Notes: generated by a model not told the origin, from the letters alone. A DNA stretch of 64,000 nucleotides from Actinocrispum wychmicini (GCF_004345645.1 NZ_SLWS01000012.1:124001-188000); one strand, 5' to 3'. Shown: positions 34,291 through 43,669, numbered from the stretch's first letter. Translations and numbers: made by a program.

Positions 34291-35671
34291 ACCAGTTGAG
34301 GTTGACGAAGTCGGCCGGCTGACCGCTGGTGAACGTCACGTACACGTCGTGCGTGCCGGTCACCGCCGAGATGTTGGCCGGGATCGTCCGCCACGACTGC
34401 CAGCCGCCGGTGTTGGCGACCGCGAAACTGCCGATCGGGGCGTTCGACACGCTGTCGAGACGGACCTCCACCAGGCCGCTCACCCCGCCCGCGGCGCCTG
34501 ACGCGGCCCGCGCCACGAACTGGTGCGCGGCCGACGTGCCGAAGTCGATGCCCCGGTACAGCGCCCAGTCGCCGTTGGCCAGGCTGCCGATGTCCTGGCC
34601 GCCGCCGGAGTCCGTGGTGGCTTCGACTGAGACGCCGTTCTGCGCCTGGAACGCCTCGGCCTGCAGGGTCGAGTAGGCGTCACCGCCACCGCCGGTCGGC
34701 GGGGTGGTCGTCGTCGACGACGGCGGTGTGGTCCCTCCGCCCCGGGACCACACCGCCACATAGTCGGCCAGCAGGGGCCGACCGGGCACTGTCGCCGCGG
34801 TGGGTGTCTGGCCGCCGAGCGCGTTCGGGAACGCGCCGCCGATCGCCAGGTTCAGCAGCACGAAGTAGCCGCCGTGGCCGGTCATCGCGGTCCACGTGCC
34901 GGCGTCCACCTGGTTCTGGCCGACCTGGTGGAACTGGGTGCCGTCGACGTACCAGCGGAGCTGGTTGGGGGCCACGCTCCGGTCCCATTCGAACCGGTAC
35001 GTGTGGAACGCGGACTGGCAGCTGGCGCCGGGACACGCGCGGTTGGCCGCGATGCCGGTGGTCTCGTTGCACGGGCCACCCGGGTTGACGCCGCAGTGCA
35101 GCACGCCCCACACGGCGTTGATCCCGTTGACGTTCTCCATGATGTCGAACTCGCCGATGCCCGGCCAGTTCCACCAGTTGCCCCGGTACGGGCCGCCCAG
35201 CGCCCAGAACGCCGGCCAGTAGCCGAGCGCCGCCGACCCGGTGACGTTCGGCATCTGGATCCGGGCCTCGATCCGCAGCACCCCGTTGTCCGGGGGCTTG
35301 AAGTCGGTCCGCTGGGTCTCGATCCGGGCCGACGTCCAGGTGCCCGCGCCGTCCCGCAACGGGGTGATCCGCAGGTTCCCGGCGCCGTCCAGGGACACGT
35401 TCGACGGGTTCGCGGTGTAGTTCTGGATCTCGCCGGTGCCCCAGTTGCCCGGCCCGCCGGGATACGAGTGCCCGGTGTCGATGATCCAGTTGGCGCCGGA
35501 CGGCAGGGTGTCGGCGGGACCGGTGAAGTCGTCGGCGAACACCTGGGTCCAGCCGGCGGGCGGTGGTGGCACCACGCCGGACGCGCTGTCGGTCGACATC
35601 AGCGCTCCGGCCAGGACGACGAGCGCCGAGGCTGCGGCGGCCATCGTGGATCGGATACGTCGTGGGGACAC
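34274..35671 (-). CDS. Secreted GH16 beta-glucanase with CBM6-like domain
   Basis: About 465 residues. A signal peptide (RIRSTMAAAASALVVLAGAL) leads to a GH16 domain with the retaining motif GEFDIMEN (two catalytic Glu around Asp) and aromatic substrate residues (GNWWNWPGIGEFDIMEN). A Ser/Thr/Pro/Gly linker follows, then a carbohydrate-binding module of the CBM6 type (TLQAEAFQAQNGVSVEATTD). It probably degrades laminarin-like beta-1,3-glucan outside the cell. The start is GTG 35671 with AAGGAGG at six to seven bases. A LacI-type operator lies just upstream, so induction by a glucan sugar is likely. Confidence 0.93.
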   Translation of the reverse strand: MSPRRIRSTMAAAASALVVLAGALMSTDSASGVVPPPPAGWTQVFADDFTGPADTLPSGANWIIDTGHSYPGGPGNWGTGEIQNYTANPSNVSLDGAGNLRITPLRDGAGTWTSARIETQRTDFKPPDNGVLRIEARIQMPNVTGSAALGYWPAFWALGGPYRGNWWNWPGIGEFDIMENVNGINAVWGVLHCGVNPGGPCNETTGIAANRACPGASCQSAFHTYRFEWDRSVAPNQLRWYVDGTQFHQVGQNQVDAGTWTAMTGHGGYFVLLNLAIGGAFPNALGGQTPTAATVPGRPLLADYVAVWSRGGGTTPPSSTTTTPPTGGGGDAYSTLQAEAFQAQNGVSVEATTDSGGGQDIGSLANGDWALYRGIDFGTSAAHQFVARAASGAAGGVSGLVEVRLDSVSNAPIGSFAVANTGGWQSWRTIPANISAVTGTHDVYVTFTSGQPADFVNLNWFTFGH

Positions 35672-35704
35672 GGGCGACCTCCTTGTCACACGCACGGGAC
35701 TCTA

Positions 35705-35718
35705 TGAGAGCGCTCTCA
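35705..35718. promoter_or_regulatory. LacI-family operator before the GH16 gene
   Basis: TGAGAGCGCTCTCA is a perfect 14-base palindrome with the central CG typical of LacI/CebR-type sites (GAGCGCTC core), about 34 bases upstream of the GH16 start. The repressor gene is not in the window. Confidence 0.7.
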
Positions 35719-35850
35719 CGCTCGCCGTGTCAAGTCCCGGACCTCGGACCTGCGAAGCAGCGGTGTACCTCGCCGCCGGCGAGCCCGACGCGGCCAGCAC
35801 CCAGGCGGCCCTGAACGCCGTCTTCACGTCATAGCTGCAAGAGTCCGCGC

Positions 35851-37017
35851 ATGGCCTACGCCTTCGGAGTCATCCTTTTCGCCCTGTGCATCGGGCTGTC
35901 GCTCGGGTTGCACGAGGCCGGGCACCTGCTGACCGCGAAGGCGTTCGGGATGAAGGTGCGGCGGTTCTTCGTCGGGTACGGGCCGAAGCTGTTCTCCTTC
36001 CGCCGCGGCGGCACCGAGTACGGGCTCAAGGCGGTCCCGCTCGGCGGTTTCTGCGACATCGCCGGCATGACCACCTTGGACGAGCTGACCCCGGACGAGG
36101 AAAGCCGGGCGATGTACCGGCAGAAGGCGTGGAAGCGCACGGTCGTCATGGCGACCGGCCCCGTTTCGCATTTCCTGTTGGGTTTTCTCGTGCTGTACGT
36201 CATGTCGGTCACCATGGGACTCCCGAACACGCAGGAGAAGCCCACCATCGACTCGGTCGCCGGGTGTGTCGTGGACGACGGGCAGAACTGCGCGCCCGGC
36301 CAACTCGGCCCGGCCGAGGCCGCCGGCATCCGCTCGGGCGACACCGTCCTGTCGGTGGCCGGCAAGTCGACGCCGACCTGGGCGGACATGGTCACCGCGG
36401 TCCGCGCGTCCGCCGGCCCCACCCCGGTGGAGGTGCGGCGTGGCGACAGCACGCTGCGGTTCACCGTGGACATCCCCCGGGTGGAACGAAAAGGCGCCGG
36501 CCGGGTCGGGGCCATCGGCGCCACTCCCGCCGCCGCCCTGGCGTACGGACCGATCGAGGCGTTCGGCGCCACCACCTCGTACACCGGCCAGCTGTTCGCC
36601 CAGACCTGGGAGAAGCTGATCAGGTTCCCGGAGCGGGTGCCGGCCCTGGTGAACGCGATCATGGGCGGCGAACGCGACCCGGACACCCCGGTGAGCGTGG
36701 TCGGCGCGAGCCGGATCGGCGGCGAGGCGGTTCAGGCCGGCCTGTGGTCGACGTTCATCCTCATGGTCGCCGGCCTGAACCTCTTCCTCGGCGTGTTCAA
36801 CCTGCTTCCGCTGCTGCCGATGGACGGCGGGCACATCGCGATCATCTTCTACGAACGGATCCGCGACTGGATCCGCAAGCTTCGCGGCCGCGAAGCGGCT
36901 GGTCCGGTGGACTTCAGCCGCCTCGCGACCGTGACCCTGGTCCTCGTCGTGATCGGCGGCGCCTTCGTGCTGCTGACGATCACCGCCGACATCGTGAACC
37001 CGGTCCGGATCACCTAG
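35851..37017 (+). CDS. Site-2 intramembrane metalloprotease (Rip1/RseP type)
   Basis: A 388-residue inner-membrane zinc protease. The zinc motif HEAGH (His21, Glu22, His25) is in the first helix and the second motif is LLPLLPMDGGHIAI; a PDZ domain lies between (GPAEAAGIRSGDTVLSVAGK). Family members cut anti-sigma factors and other membrane proteins. The order of helices and length match Rip1-type proteins, but it is not near the dxr/ispG genes where the main actinobacterial copy usually sits, so it may be a paralogue. It ends with a four-base overlap with convergent mmsA. Confidence 0.93.
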   Translation: MAYAFGVILFALCIGLSLGLHEAGHLLTAKAFGMKVRRFFVGYGPKLFSFRRGGTEYGLKAVPLGGFCDIAGMTTLDELTPDEESRAMYRQKAWKRTVVMATGPVSHFLLGFLVLYVMSVTMGLPNTQEKPTIDSVAGCVVDDGQNCAPGQLGPAEAAGIRSGDTVLSVAGKSTPTWADMVTAVRASAGPTPVEVRRGDSTLRFTVDIPRVERKGAGRVGAIGATPAAALAYGPIEAFGATTSYTGQLFAQTWEKLIRFPERVPALVNAIMGGERDPDTPVSVVGASRIGGEAVQAGLWSTFILMVAGLNLFLGVFNLLPLLPMDGGHIAIIFYERIRDWIRKLRGREAAGPVDFSRLATVTLVLVVIGGAFVLLTITADIVNPVRIT

Positions 37018-38507
37018 ACATTGCGGGGGAAGCCCAGGTTCACGCCTCCGTGCGACGGGTCGAGCCACCTGTTGGTGACCACTTTGGACCGCGTGAAGAA
37101 GTGGATCCCGTGTGGGCCGTAGGCGTGCGTGTCGCCGAACAGGGAGTCCTTCCAGCCGCCGAACGAGTAGTAGCCCACCGGCACCGGGATCGGCACGTTC
37201 ACGCCGACCATGCCGACTTCGACCTCGTTCTGGAACCGCCGGGCCGCGCCGCCGTCGTTGGTGAAGATCGCCGTGCCGTTGCCGTACGGGTTGCCGTTCA
37301 CCAGGTCCATCGCGGCGTCGTAGCTCGGCACCCGGACCACCGACAGCACCGGGCCGAAGATCTCGTCGGTGTAGACGGACATGCCGGTGGTCACGTTGTC
37401 GAACAGGGTCGGGCCGAGCCAGAACCCCTCGGCGGCGCCGTCCACCGGGTGCCCGCGGCCGTCCACCGCCAGCGTCGCTCCTGACTCGACACCTGCGTCC
37501 ACATAGGACTCGACCCGGTCCCGGTGGGCCCGGGTGACGAGCGGTCCCATCTCACAGCCGGTCCGCCTGCCGTCGCCGATGTGCAGACCGGCCATCCGGT
37601 CGGCGATCTTGGCCACCAGGTCGTCGCCGACCGGGTCGACCGCGACCACCACCGAGATGGCCATGCACCGCTCCCCCGCCGAGCCGAACCCGGCGGACAC
37701 CGCCGCGTCCGCGGCCAGGTCCAGGTCGGCGTCCGGCAGGACGACCATGTGGTTCTTCGCCCCGCCCAACGCCTGCACGCGTTTGCCGTGCCGGGTCCCG
37801 GTCTCGTACACGTACCGGGCGATGGGCGTCGACCCGACGAACGAGATCGCCTTGACCGTGGGGTGTTCCAGCAGCCCGTCCACCGCGACCTTGTCGCCGT
37901 GCAGCACGTTCAGCACGCCGTCCGGCAGCCCGGCCTCCGCCCACAGCTCGGCGATGAACACCGACGCCGAAGGGTCCTTTTCGGACGGCTTCAACACCAC
38001 GGTGTTGCCGCACGCGATCGCGTTCGGCACGAACCACAACGGGACCATCGCGGGGAAGTTGAACGGCGAGATCACCCCGACCACCCCGAGCGGCTGCTGG
38101 ATCGAGTACACGTCCACCCTGGTCGAGACGTTCTCGCTGAACCCGCCCTTGAGCAGGTGCGGGATGCCGCAGGCGAACTCGACCGCCTCAAGCGCGCGCT
38201 GTACCTCGCCGCCCGCGTCGTCCAGGACCTTGCCGTGCTCGGCGGTCACGATCGCGGCCAGCTCGCCGCGCCGGGCCGCCAGCAGCTCCCGGAACTTGAA
38301 GAGCACGTTGGACCGTTTGGCCAACGAAGCGTCTCGCCACGCCGGGAAGGCCGTGGCCGCCGCCGCGACCGCGGCGTCCACTTCGGACTGGCCGGCGAAG
38401 TCGACGGTCCCGCTGAGGGCACCGGTGGCCGGGTCGAACACCTCGCCGGTGCGGTCCACGACGCCGTCCCACGGCTTGCCGTTGATCCAGTGGGTGATCC
38501 GGCTCAT
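37014..38507 (-). CDS. mmsA: Methylmalonate/malonate-semialdehyde dehydrogenase (acylating)
   Basis: A 497-residue CoA-dependent aldehyde dehydrogenase. The catalytic Cys is in SAGERCMAISVVVAVD; the NAD region is VGVISPFNFPAMVPLWFVP and FVGSTPIARYVYETG. In pyrimidine breakdown it converts malonate semialdehyde from beta-alanine to acetyl-CoA and CO2; in valine breakdown it uses methylmalonate semialdehyde. The ATG overlaps the TGA of the upstream aminotransferase (ATGA), which fits the former use here. Confidence 0.95.
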   Translation of the reverse strand: MSRITHWINGKPWDGVVDRTGEVFDPATGALSGTVDFAGQSEVDAAVAAAATAFPAWRDASLAKRSNVLFKFRELLAARRGELAAIVTAEHGKVLDDAGGEVQRALEAVEFACGIPHLLKGGFSENVSTRVDVYSIQQPLGVVGVISPFNFPAMVPLWFVPNAIACGNTVVLKPSEKDPSASVFIAELWAEAGLPDGVLNVLHGDKVAVDGLLEHPTVKAISFVGSTPIARYVYETGTRHGKRVQALGGAKNHMVVLPDADLDLAADAAVSAGFGSAGERCMAISVVVAVDPVGDDLVAKIADRMAGLHIGDGRRTGCEMGPLVTRAHRDRVESYVDAGVESGATLAVDGRGHPVDGAAEGFWLGPTLFDNVTTGMSVYTDEIFGPVLSVVRVPSYDAAMDLVNGNPYGNGTAIFTNDGGAARRFQNEVEVGMVGVNVPIPVPVGYYSFGGWKDSLFGDTHAYGPHGIHFFTRSKVVTNRWLDPSHGGVNLGFPRNV

Positions 38508-39805
38508 CCAGCGATCTCCTTGTCCACAGCGACGATCGACTCGGTCAGAATGCCGAGGCCCTCTTCGGCCTCCTCCTCGGTCAACGTCATCGGCGGCGCC
38601 AGCCGGATCACGTTCCCGTACAGGCCGCCCTTGCCGACGAGCAGGCCGCGCGCCTTGGTGTGCTCCATGAACCGGGCGGCCGCCTCCGGGCTGGGCGTCC
38701 GCCCATCCGGGCCGACCAGTTCGATCCCGATCATCAGGCCCTTGCCACGCACGTCCGCCACGACCGGGTGCTCCTCGGAGACGTCCCGCAGCCCGTTGAT
38801 CAGCTGGCTGCCCACCTTGGCCGCGTTGGCCTGCAGGTCCTTCTCCAGGATGTAGTCAAGGGCGGCCTTCGCGCCGGCGGTGGAGATCGGGTTGCCGCCG
38901 AACGTGGAGATCGAACTGGCGCCGAGGCAGTCCATCACGTCCGGCCGGGCCACCACGCCGCCGATCGCCAGGCCGTTGCCCAGGCCCTTGGCGAAGGTCA
39001 TCATGTCCGGCACGAACCCGTGCGCCTGGATGCCCCAGAAGTGTTCGCCGGTCCGGCCCCACCCGGTCTGCACCTCGTCGGCGACGAACAGGATCCCGTA
39101 CTCGTCCAGGACCTCCTTGAAAGCGCCGAGCATCCCGTCCGGGGGCACGTTGAACCCGCCGACGCCCTGGATCGGCTCGGCGATCATGCACGCGACATCG
39201 CCGGACGTGGTCACGTTGAGCACGTCCCGCAGGTCGTCGACGCACGCGGCCACGTAGTCCTGGTCGGAGAACGACGCGAACGGGCCGCGCGAGCGGTAGC
39301 CACCGTGCACGTAGCTCACCTTGACCGGCGACAGCGAGCTGGCCTTCCAGCCCCGGTTGCCGGTGATGCCAACCGTGGCGAACGCCCGGCCGTGGTACGA
39401 GTTGCGCAGCGCGATCACCTGGTCGCTGTGCCGGAACTGGGTGGCCAGCATCAGCGCGGTCTCGTTGGCCTCGGTGCCGGAGTTGGTGAAGAAGACCTTG
39501 GCGTCCTTGATCCCGGACAGCTTGGCGATCCGTTCGGCCAGCTCCACCTGGTTGCGGATCAGGTACAGGGTGGACGTGTGCAGCACGCCGGAGTCGAGCT
39601 GGGCCCGGACCGCGTCGCTGATCTCGGCGATGTCGTAGCCGACCGCGTTGGTCAGGATCCCGGCGAAGAAGTCCAGGTAGGTGCGTCCCAGCGAGTCGGT
39701 GACACGCCTGCCGTCACCGCTGACGATCTCGATCGGCTCCTGGTAGAACAGTGCCAGCCAGTCCGGCAGGACGGCACGGTGTCGGCTCAGCAGGTCGTCG
39801 GCCAC
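38504..39805 (-). CDS. Class III omega-aminotransferase (probable beta-alanine aminotransferase)
   Basis: A 433-residue PLP enzyme. It has SGTEANETALMLATQFRHS, the NSYHGRAFATVGITGN region, FVADEVQTGWGRTG (Asp contacting PLP) and the Schiff-base Lys in MTFAKGLGNGLAIGG. Next to mmsA and opposite the pyrimidine operon, it most likely transaminates beta-alanine to malonate semialdehyde. The GTG at 39805 has GGAGGATGCT before it. It is divergent from the PucR-type regulator gene, with about 100 bases between. Confidence 0.93.
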   Translation of the reverse strand: MADDLLSRHRAVLPDWLALFYQEPIEIVSGDGRRVTDSLGRTYLDFFAGILTNAVGYDIAEISDAVRAQLDSGVLHTSTLYLIRNQVELAERIAKLSGIKDAKVFFTNSGTEANETALMLATQFRHSDQVIALRNSYHGRAFATVGITGNRGWKASSLSPVKVSYVHGGYRSRGPFASFSDQDYVAACVDDLRDVLNVTTSGDVACMIAEPIQGVGGFNVPPDGMLGAFKEVLDEYGILFVADEVQTGWGRTGEHFWGIQAHGFVPDMMTFAKGLGNGLAIGGVVARPDVMDCLGASSISTFGGNPISTAGAKAALDYILEKDLQANAAKVGSQLINGLRDVSEEHPVVADVRGKGLMIGIELVGPDGRTPSPEAAARFMEHTKARGLLVGKGGLYGNVIRLAPPMTLTEEEAEEGLGILTESIVAVDKEIAG

Positions 39806-39907
39806 AGCATCCTCCAGCGTGGGGGTCTCTGGGTGGTGAGTCTGCTGGGAACCGCCGCGCGCCACCACACGCAACATGTACCGGAAACCGGGTATTCGAT
39901 TTACAGT

Positions 39908-41545
39908 GTGTCGGTGTATCCGACCGTCTCGGAAACGTTGGCCCTGCCGGTCGTGCAGGAGGCCCGGCCGCGGGTCGTCGCCGGGCACGGCGGCCTGTCG
40001 AAACGGGTCCGCTGGGTGCACGCGGCCGAGGTCCCGGACGTGGCGCAATTGTTGCGCGGCGGCGAACTGGTGCTGACCACCGGGATCGCGCTGCCGGACG
40101 ACCCGGCCGGGCTGGCCAGGTACGTCGACGAGCTGGCCGACGTCGGCGCCGCCGGGGTCGTGGTCGAGCTGCGGCGGCACTGGAGCGACAAGCTGCCGTC
40201 CGCGTTCGTCGGCGCGGCCGAACGGCGTGGCCTGCCGCTGGTGACGTTGTCAGAGGAGACCCGGTTCGTGACGGTGACCGAGGCGATCGTCGGCCTCATC
40301 GTGGACGCGCAGGTCGCCGAGCTGCGGGCGGCCGAGCAGGTGCACGAGACGTTCACGGCGTTGACGGTCGCGGGCGCCGAACCGGCCGAGGTGCTGCGTG
40401 AGGTGGCGAGGACCGCGGGCTGCCCTGTCGTGTTGGAGACGCTGTCGCACGATGTGCTCGCCTACGACACGGCCAAGGCCGACCCCGGCGAGGTGCTACG
40501 GGACTGGGCGAGGCGGTCCCGGGCGGTGCACGTCACCGAACGGACCAGCTATGACCCGGACGCGGGCTGGCTGATCACGGTCGTCGGCGCGCGCGGCAAC
40601 GACTGGGGCCGGCTGGTGATGCTGTGCCCGGACGCCCCGCCGCACAGGTACATCGTGGTCGCCGAACGAGCCGCCTCCGCGCTGGCCGTGCACCGGCTCG
40701 TGGCCCGTGACCGTGAAGGGCTCGAACGGCACGCGCACCGCACGCTGCTCACGGAGATGCTGGCGACGAGCGGGCCGGCCGGGAACCTGAACGCCCGCGC
40801 CGCCGCCCTCGGCGTGCCGCTGGAGCACCGGCGGCTGGTCGGGATCGCGGTCCGGCCCAGAACATCGGCGAACCCGGCGCCGGCCATGGCCACCCAGGAG
40901 GTCCTGCGCGACCTCGCCGAGGCCACCGCGCTGGCCGGCCGCCGGGCCCAGGTCGCCGCGCTGGTCGGCGTGGTCGACGACACCAGCGTCCGCGCCCTGC
41001 TGTCGTTGCCGCCGCAGGCCGAAGTGGACAACGCGCTGCGCAAACTGGCCAAGGAGGTGCACCAAGCGGCTGGCGCCACGCAACGGGCGCTGCCCGTCGT
41101 GCTCGCGGTCGGCACGACCGTGGACCGGCTGACCGGGGTGCGGCGCAGCCTGGTCGAAGCCGCGCACGTCGCCGACGCCGCGCTTCGGTCCACATCGGAC
41201 CGCCTGTACCACCGGCTCGACGACGTCCGCCTGCGCGGCCTGCTGCACCTGCTGGCCAACGACGAGCGAGTGACCGCGTTCAGCGACCGCGAGCTCGGCG
41301 CGCTGCTGGCCAGGGACGCGACCAACGGCAGCCGGCTGGTCGACATCCTGCGCCACTACTGCCGCAAGGGCGGCAACAAGTCGGCCGCCGCCGAGGCCGC
41401 GCACATGTCCAGAACCGCCTACTACCAACAGCTTTCCCGGATCGAGCAGGTACTGGGCGTGTCACTGGAGGACCCGGAGTCGATGCTGTCGCTCTACGTG
41501 GCCTTGTTGACCCTGGACGTGCAAGCCCATCACACGACCGAGTAG
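39908..41545 (+). CDS. PucR family transcriptional regulator of pyrimidine/purine use
   Basis: About 545 residues. The N-terminal PucR domain (SETLALPVVQEARPRVVAGH, LLRGGELVLTTGIALPDDP) is followed by a GGDEF-like linker region and the C-terminal PucR helix-turn-helix (LVDILRHYCRKGGNKSAAAE, HMSRTAYYQQLSRIEQVLG). Family members control nitrogen catabolism such as purine and pyrimidine degradation. The GTG at 39908 (or 39914) has no Shine-Dalgarno and may be leaderless. It lies between the aminotransferase/mmsA pair and the permease-hydrolase operon and probably governs both. Confidence 0.92.
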   Translation: MSVYPTVSETLALPVVQEARPRVVAGHGGLSKRVRWVHAAEVPDVAQLLRGGELVLTTGIALPDDPAGLARYVDELADVGAAGVVVELRRHWSDKLPSAFVGAAERRGLPLVTLSEETRFVTVTEAIVGLIVDAQVAELRAAEQVHETFTALTVAGAEPAEVLREVARTAGCPVVLETLSHDVLAYDTAKADPGEVLRDWARRSRAVHVTERTSYDPDAGWLITVVGARGNDWGRLVMLCPDAPPHRYIVVAERAASALAVHRLVARDREGLERHAHRTLLTEMLATSGPAGNLNARAAALGVPLEHRRLVGIAVRPRTSANPAPAMATQEVLRDLAEATALAGRRAQVAALVGVVDDTSVRALLSLPPQAEVDNALRKLAKEVHQAAGATQRALPVVLAVGTTVDRLTGVRRSLVEAAHVADAALRSTSDRLYHRLDDVRLRGLLHLLANDERVTAFSDRELGALLARDATNGSRLVDILRHYCRKGGNKSAAAEAAHMSRTAYYQQLSRIEQVLGVSLEDPESMLSLYVALLTLDVQAHHTTE

Positions 41546-41580
41546 CTCAGCTCGACGGCGTCGAGGCCGATCTCTAAGCC

Positions 41581-41997
41581 ATGCTTTCTCCGTTGCGTAC
41601 CACCGCCGCCCTGGTCAGCGCCGCCGCGTTCCTGCTCGTCCCCGTACTTGCCAACGCCGTGCCCGCGAACGCGGCGCCCGCGGACACGTCCCTGTTGCTG
41701 ACCAAGGACGGCCCCGGGGTCGACCCGGTCACCGGCCTGCTGCCCAAGCTCATAACCTTGGCGTGCGAGCCGACCGGCGGCACCCACCCCACCAGGGACG
41801 ACGCCTGCGCGGTGCTGGCCAAGGCGGGCGGCGACTTCAACCGGATCGAACCGCTGCACCGGATGTGCACCCTGAACTACGCCCCGGTGCGCGCCTCGGC
41901 CCACGGCACCTGGCGAGGCCGGCCGGTCGACTGGACGGCGATGTTCCCGAACGACTGCGCCGCCGGCTCGCAGACCGACCTGGTCTTCGACTTCTGA
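41581..41997 (+). CDS. SSI-type subtilisin inhibitor (secreted protease inhibitor)
   Basis: 138 residues with a signal peptide ending near VPANAAPA. The mature part shows the SSI scaffold: LACEPTGGTHPTRDDAC, GDFNRI, the reactive loop MCTLNYAPV and MFPNDCAAG with VFDF at the end. Cys62-Cys76 and Cys96-Cys126 should form the two disulfides. Aligning with SSI (C-P-M73-V) makes Leu98 the P1 residue, so subtilisin/chymotrypsin-like proteases are the expected targets. It is an unrelated gene inside the pyrimidine locus. A small CTCGAC/GTCGAG hairpin precedes it at 41551-41565. Confidence 0.95.
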   Translation: MLSPLRTTAALVSAAAFLLVPVLANAVPANAAPADTSLLLTKDGPGVDPVTGLLPKLITLACEPTGGTHPTRDDACAVLAKAGGDFNRIEPLHRMCTLNYAPVRASAHGTWRGRPVDWTAMFPNDCAAGSQTDLVFDF

Positions 41998-42010
41998 AGC
42001 CCGCAACTTA

Positions 42011-42048
42011 CACAGTGTTCACCATGACCGCGAAGAATTGACACTGTG
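42011..42048. promoter_or_regulatory. Dyad before the NCS1-pyrimidine operon
   Basis: CACAGTGT at 42011-42018 and ACACTGTG at 42041-42048 form an 8-base inverted repeat 22 bases apart, about 70 bases upstream of the permease start. It is a candidate operator for the neighbouring PucR-type regulator. Confidence 0.4.
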
Positions 42049-42115
42049 ACTCTGCCGTGCGGATCACTGGCCACCCAGGATGCCCGGATGGACCCCGGCA
42101 CGAGCGGAGTACCCG

Positions 42116-43669
42116 ATGGCCCGACCAGCGCAGGTGACCCAGCCCGACGGCCGTGTCGAGCTGGTCGACAGCTCGGCGATCGCCGGTAGCCGGTTCTACA
42201 ACCCCGAGCTGGCGCCGGTGCCGATCGAACGCCGGCGCTGGACCACGTACAACTACTTCGCGCTGTGGATGGGGATGGCCCACAACATCCCCAGCTACAC
42301 CCTGGCGTCCTCGCTCATCATTCTCGGGATGAACTGGGTGCAGGCGTTCCTCACGATCACCCTGGGCAACCTGATCGTGCTCGTCCCGATGCTGTTCAAC
42401 AGCCACGCGGGCACGAAGTACGGCATCCCGTTCCCGGTGTTCGCCCGCGCGTTCTACGGCGTACGCGGCGCGAACCTGGCCGCGTTGCTGCGTGCGTTCA
42501 TCGCGTGCGCGTGGTTCGGTATCCAGACCTGGGTCGGCGGCGAGGCGCTGTTCGTCATCATCGGCAAGCTCGCCGGCGACGGCTGGACTGGCGCGGGCAA
42601 GATCGGCGACCAGCCGTGGACGCTGTGGCTGTGCTTCGCGCTGTTCTGGGTCGTGCAGATGCTCATCATCTGGCGCGGCATGGAGGCGATCCGCCGGTTC
42701 GAGAACTGGACCGCGCCGCTGGTCTCGATCGGGTTCCTGATCCTGCTCATCTACGTGGTGGTCAAGGCGGGCGGGTTCGGGCCGATCCTGTCCGAGCCGT
42801 CCAAGCTCGGCTGGGGCTCGCAGTTCTGGACCACGTTCTTCCCGTCGCTGATGGCGATGATCGCGTTCTGGTCCACGCTGTCGTTGAACATGCCGGACTT
42901 CACCCGGTTCGGCGGCGGCCAGCGCCAGCAGGTGAAGGGCCAGATCCTGGGCCTGCCGACGACGATGTCGTTCATCGCGATCGTGGCCATCCTGACCACG
43001 TCCGGCGCGACCGCGCTGTACGGCGACGACGACAAGCTGTGGGACCCGGCGTACCTGGCGAGCAAGTTCTCCAGCCCGGTCCTGGTCGTGGTGGCGCTGA
43101 TCGCGCTGGTGCTTGCCACTGTGTCGGCGAACCTGGCGGCGAACGTGGTGAGCCCGTCGTACGACTTCTCCAACGCGTTCCCCAGGAAGATCACGTTCGC
43201 GGTCGGCGGCCTGATCACCGGCGTGATCGGGGTCCTGATCCAGCCGTGGCGGCTCATTTCCGACCCGGGCGTCTACATCTTCACGTGGCTCGGGTTCTAC
43301 GGCGGTGTGCTGGCCGCGATCGCGGGCGTGCTGATCGCCGGGTACTGGTCGGTGCTGCGGACCCGGCTCAACCTGGCGGACCTGTACAAAGACGGGGGTG
43401 GGGCGTACTGGTTCAAGGGTGGCTGGAACTGGCGGGCGATCGTGGCGACCGTCGTGGGTGCCGTGCTCGGTGTGGGCGGCGCGTACGGCGGACCGTTCCC
43501 CACCGGCGGGTTGATCCCGTTCCTCAAGCCACTGTACGACTTCAGCTGGGTGGTCGGCCTGATCGCCGCCTTCCTGGTCTATCTGGCCCTTTCGATCAGT
43601 ACCAAAGAGGAGGCGACAAGTGCCGCGGACAGTTCGAGCCGGCTTGGTGCAGCAGCGGTGGACGGGTGA
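42116..43669 (+). CDS. NCS1 nucleobase:cation symporter
   Basis: A 517-residue inner-membrane transporter with about twelve membrane helices. It has the NCS1 opening (SRFYNPELAPVPIERRRWTTYNYFALWMGMAHNIPSY), the conserved helix-1 break region, and MPDFTRFG in the middle. NCS1 proteins take up uracil, allantoin, hydantoins or cytosine with Na+ or H+. Its placement before beta-ureidopropionase and dihydropyrimidinase points to uracil, thymine or hydantoin. ATG 42116 has GGAG seven bases upstream. The last 50 bases overlap the next gene. Confidence 0.93.
   Translation: MARPAQVTQPDGRVELVDSSAIAGSRFYNPELAPVPIERRRWTTYNYFALWMGMAHNIPSYTLASSLIILGMNWVQAFLTITLGNLIVLVPMLFNSHAGTKYGIPFPVFARAFYGVRGANLAALLRAFIACAWFGIQTWVGGEALFVIIGKLAGDGWTGAGKIGDQPWTLWLCFALFWVVQMLIIWRGMEAIRRFENWTAPLVSIGFLILLIYVVVKAGGFGPILSEPSKLGWGSQFWTTFFPSLMAMIAFWSTLSLNMPDFTRFGGGQRQQVKGQILGLPTTMSFIAIVAILTTSGATALYGDDDKLWDPAYLASKFSSPVLVVVALIALVLATVSANLAANVVSPSYDFSNAFPRKITFAVGGLITGVIGVLIQPWRLISDPGVYIFTWLGFYGGVLAAIAGVLIAGYWSVLRTRLNLADLYKDGGGAYWFKGGWNWRAIVATVVGAVLGVGGAYGGPFPTGGLIPFLKPLYDFSWVVGLIAAFLVYLALSISTKEEATSAADSSSRLGAAAVDG

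Noticed and set aside
35436..35834. Plus-strand frame ending TCEAAVYLAAGEPDAASTQA
   Set aside because: Most of it is antisense to the GH16 gene. The last 35 codons look somewhat protein-like and could be a gene remnant, but there is no start and no family match.
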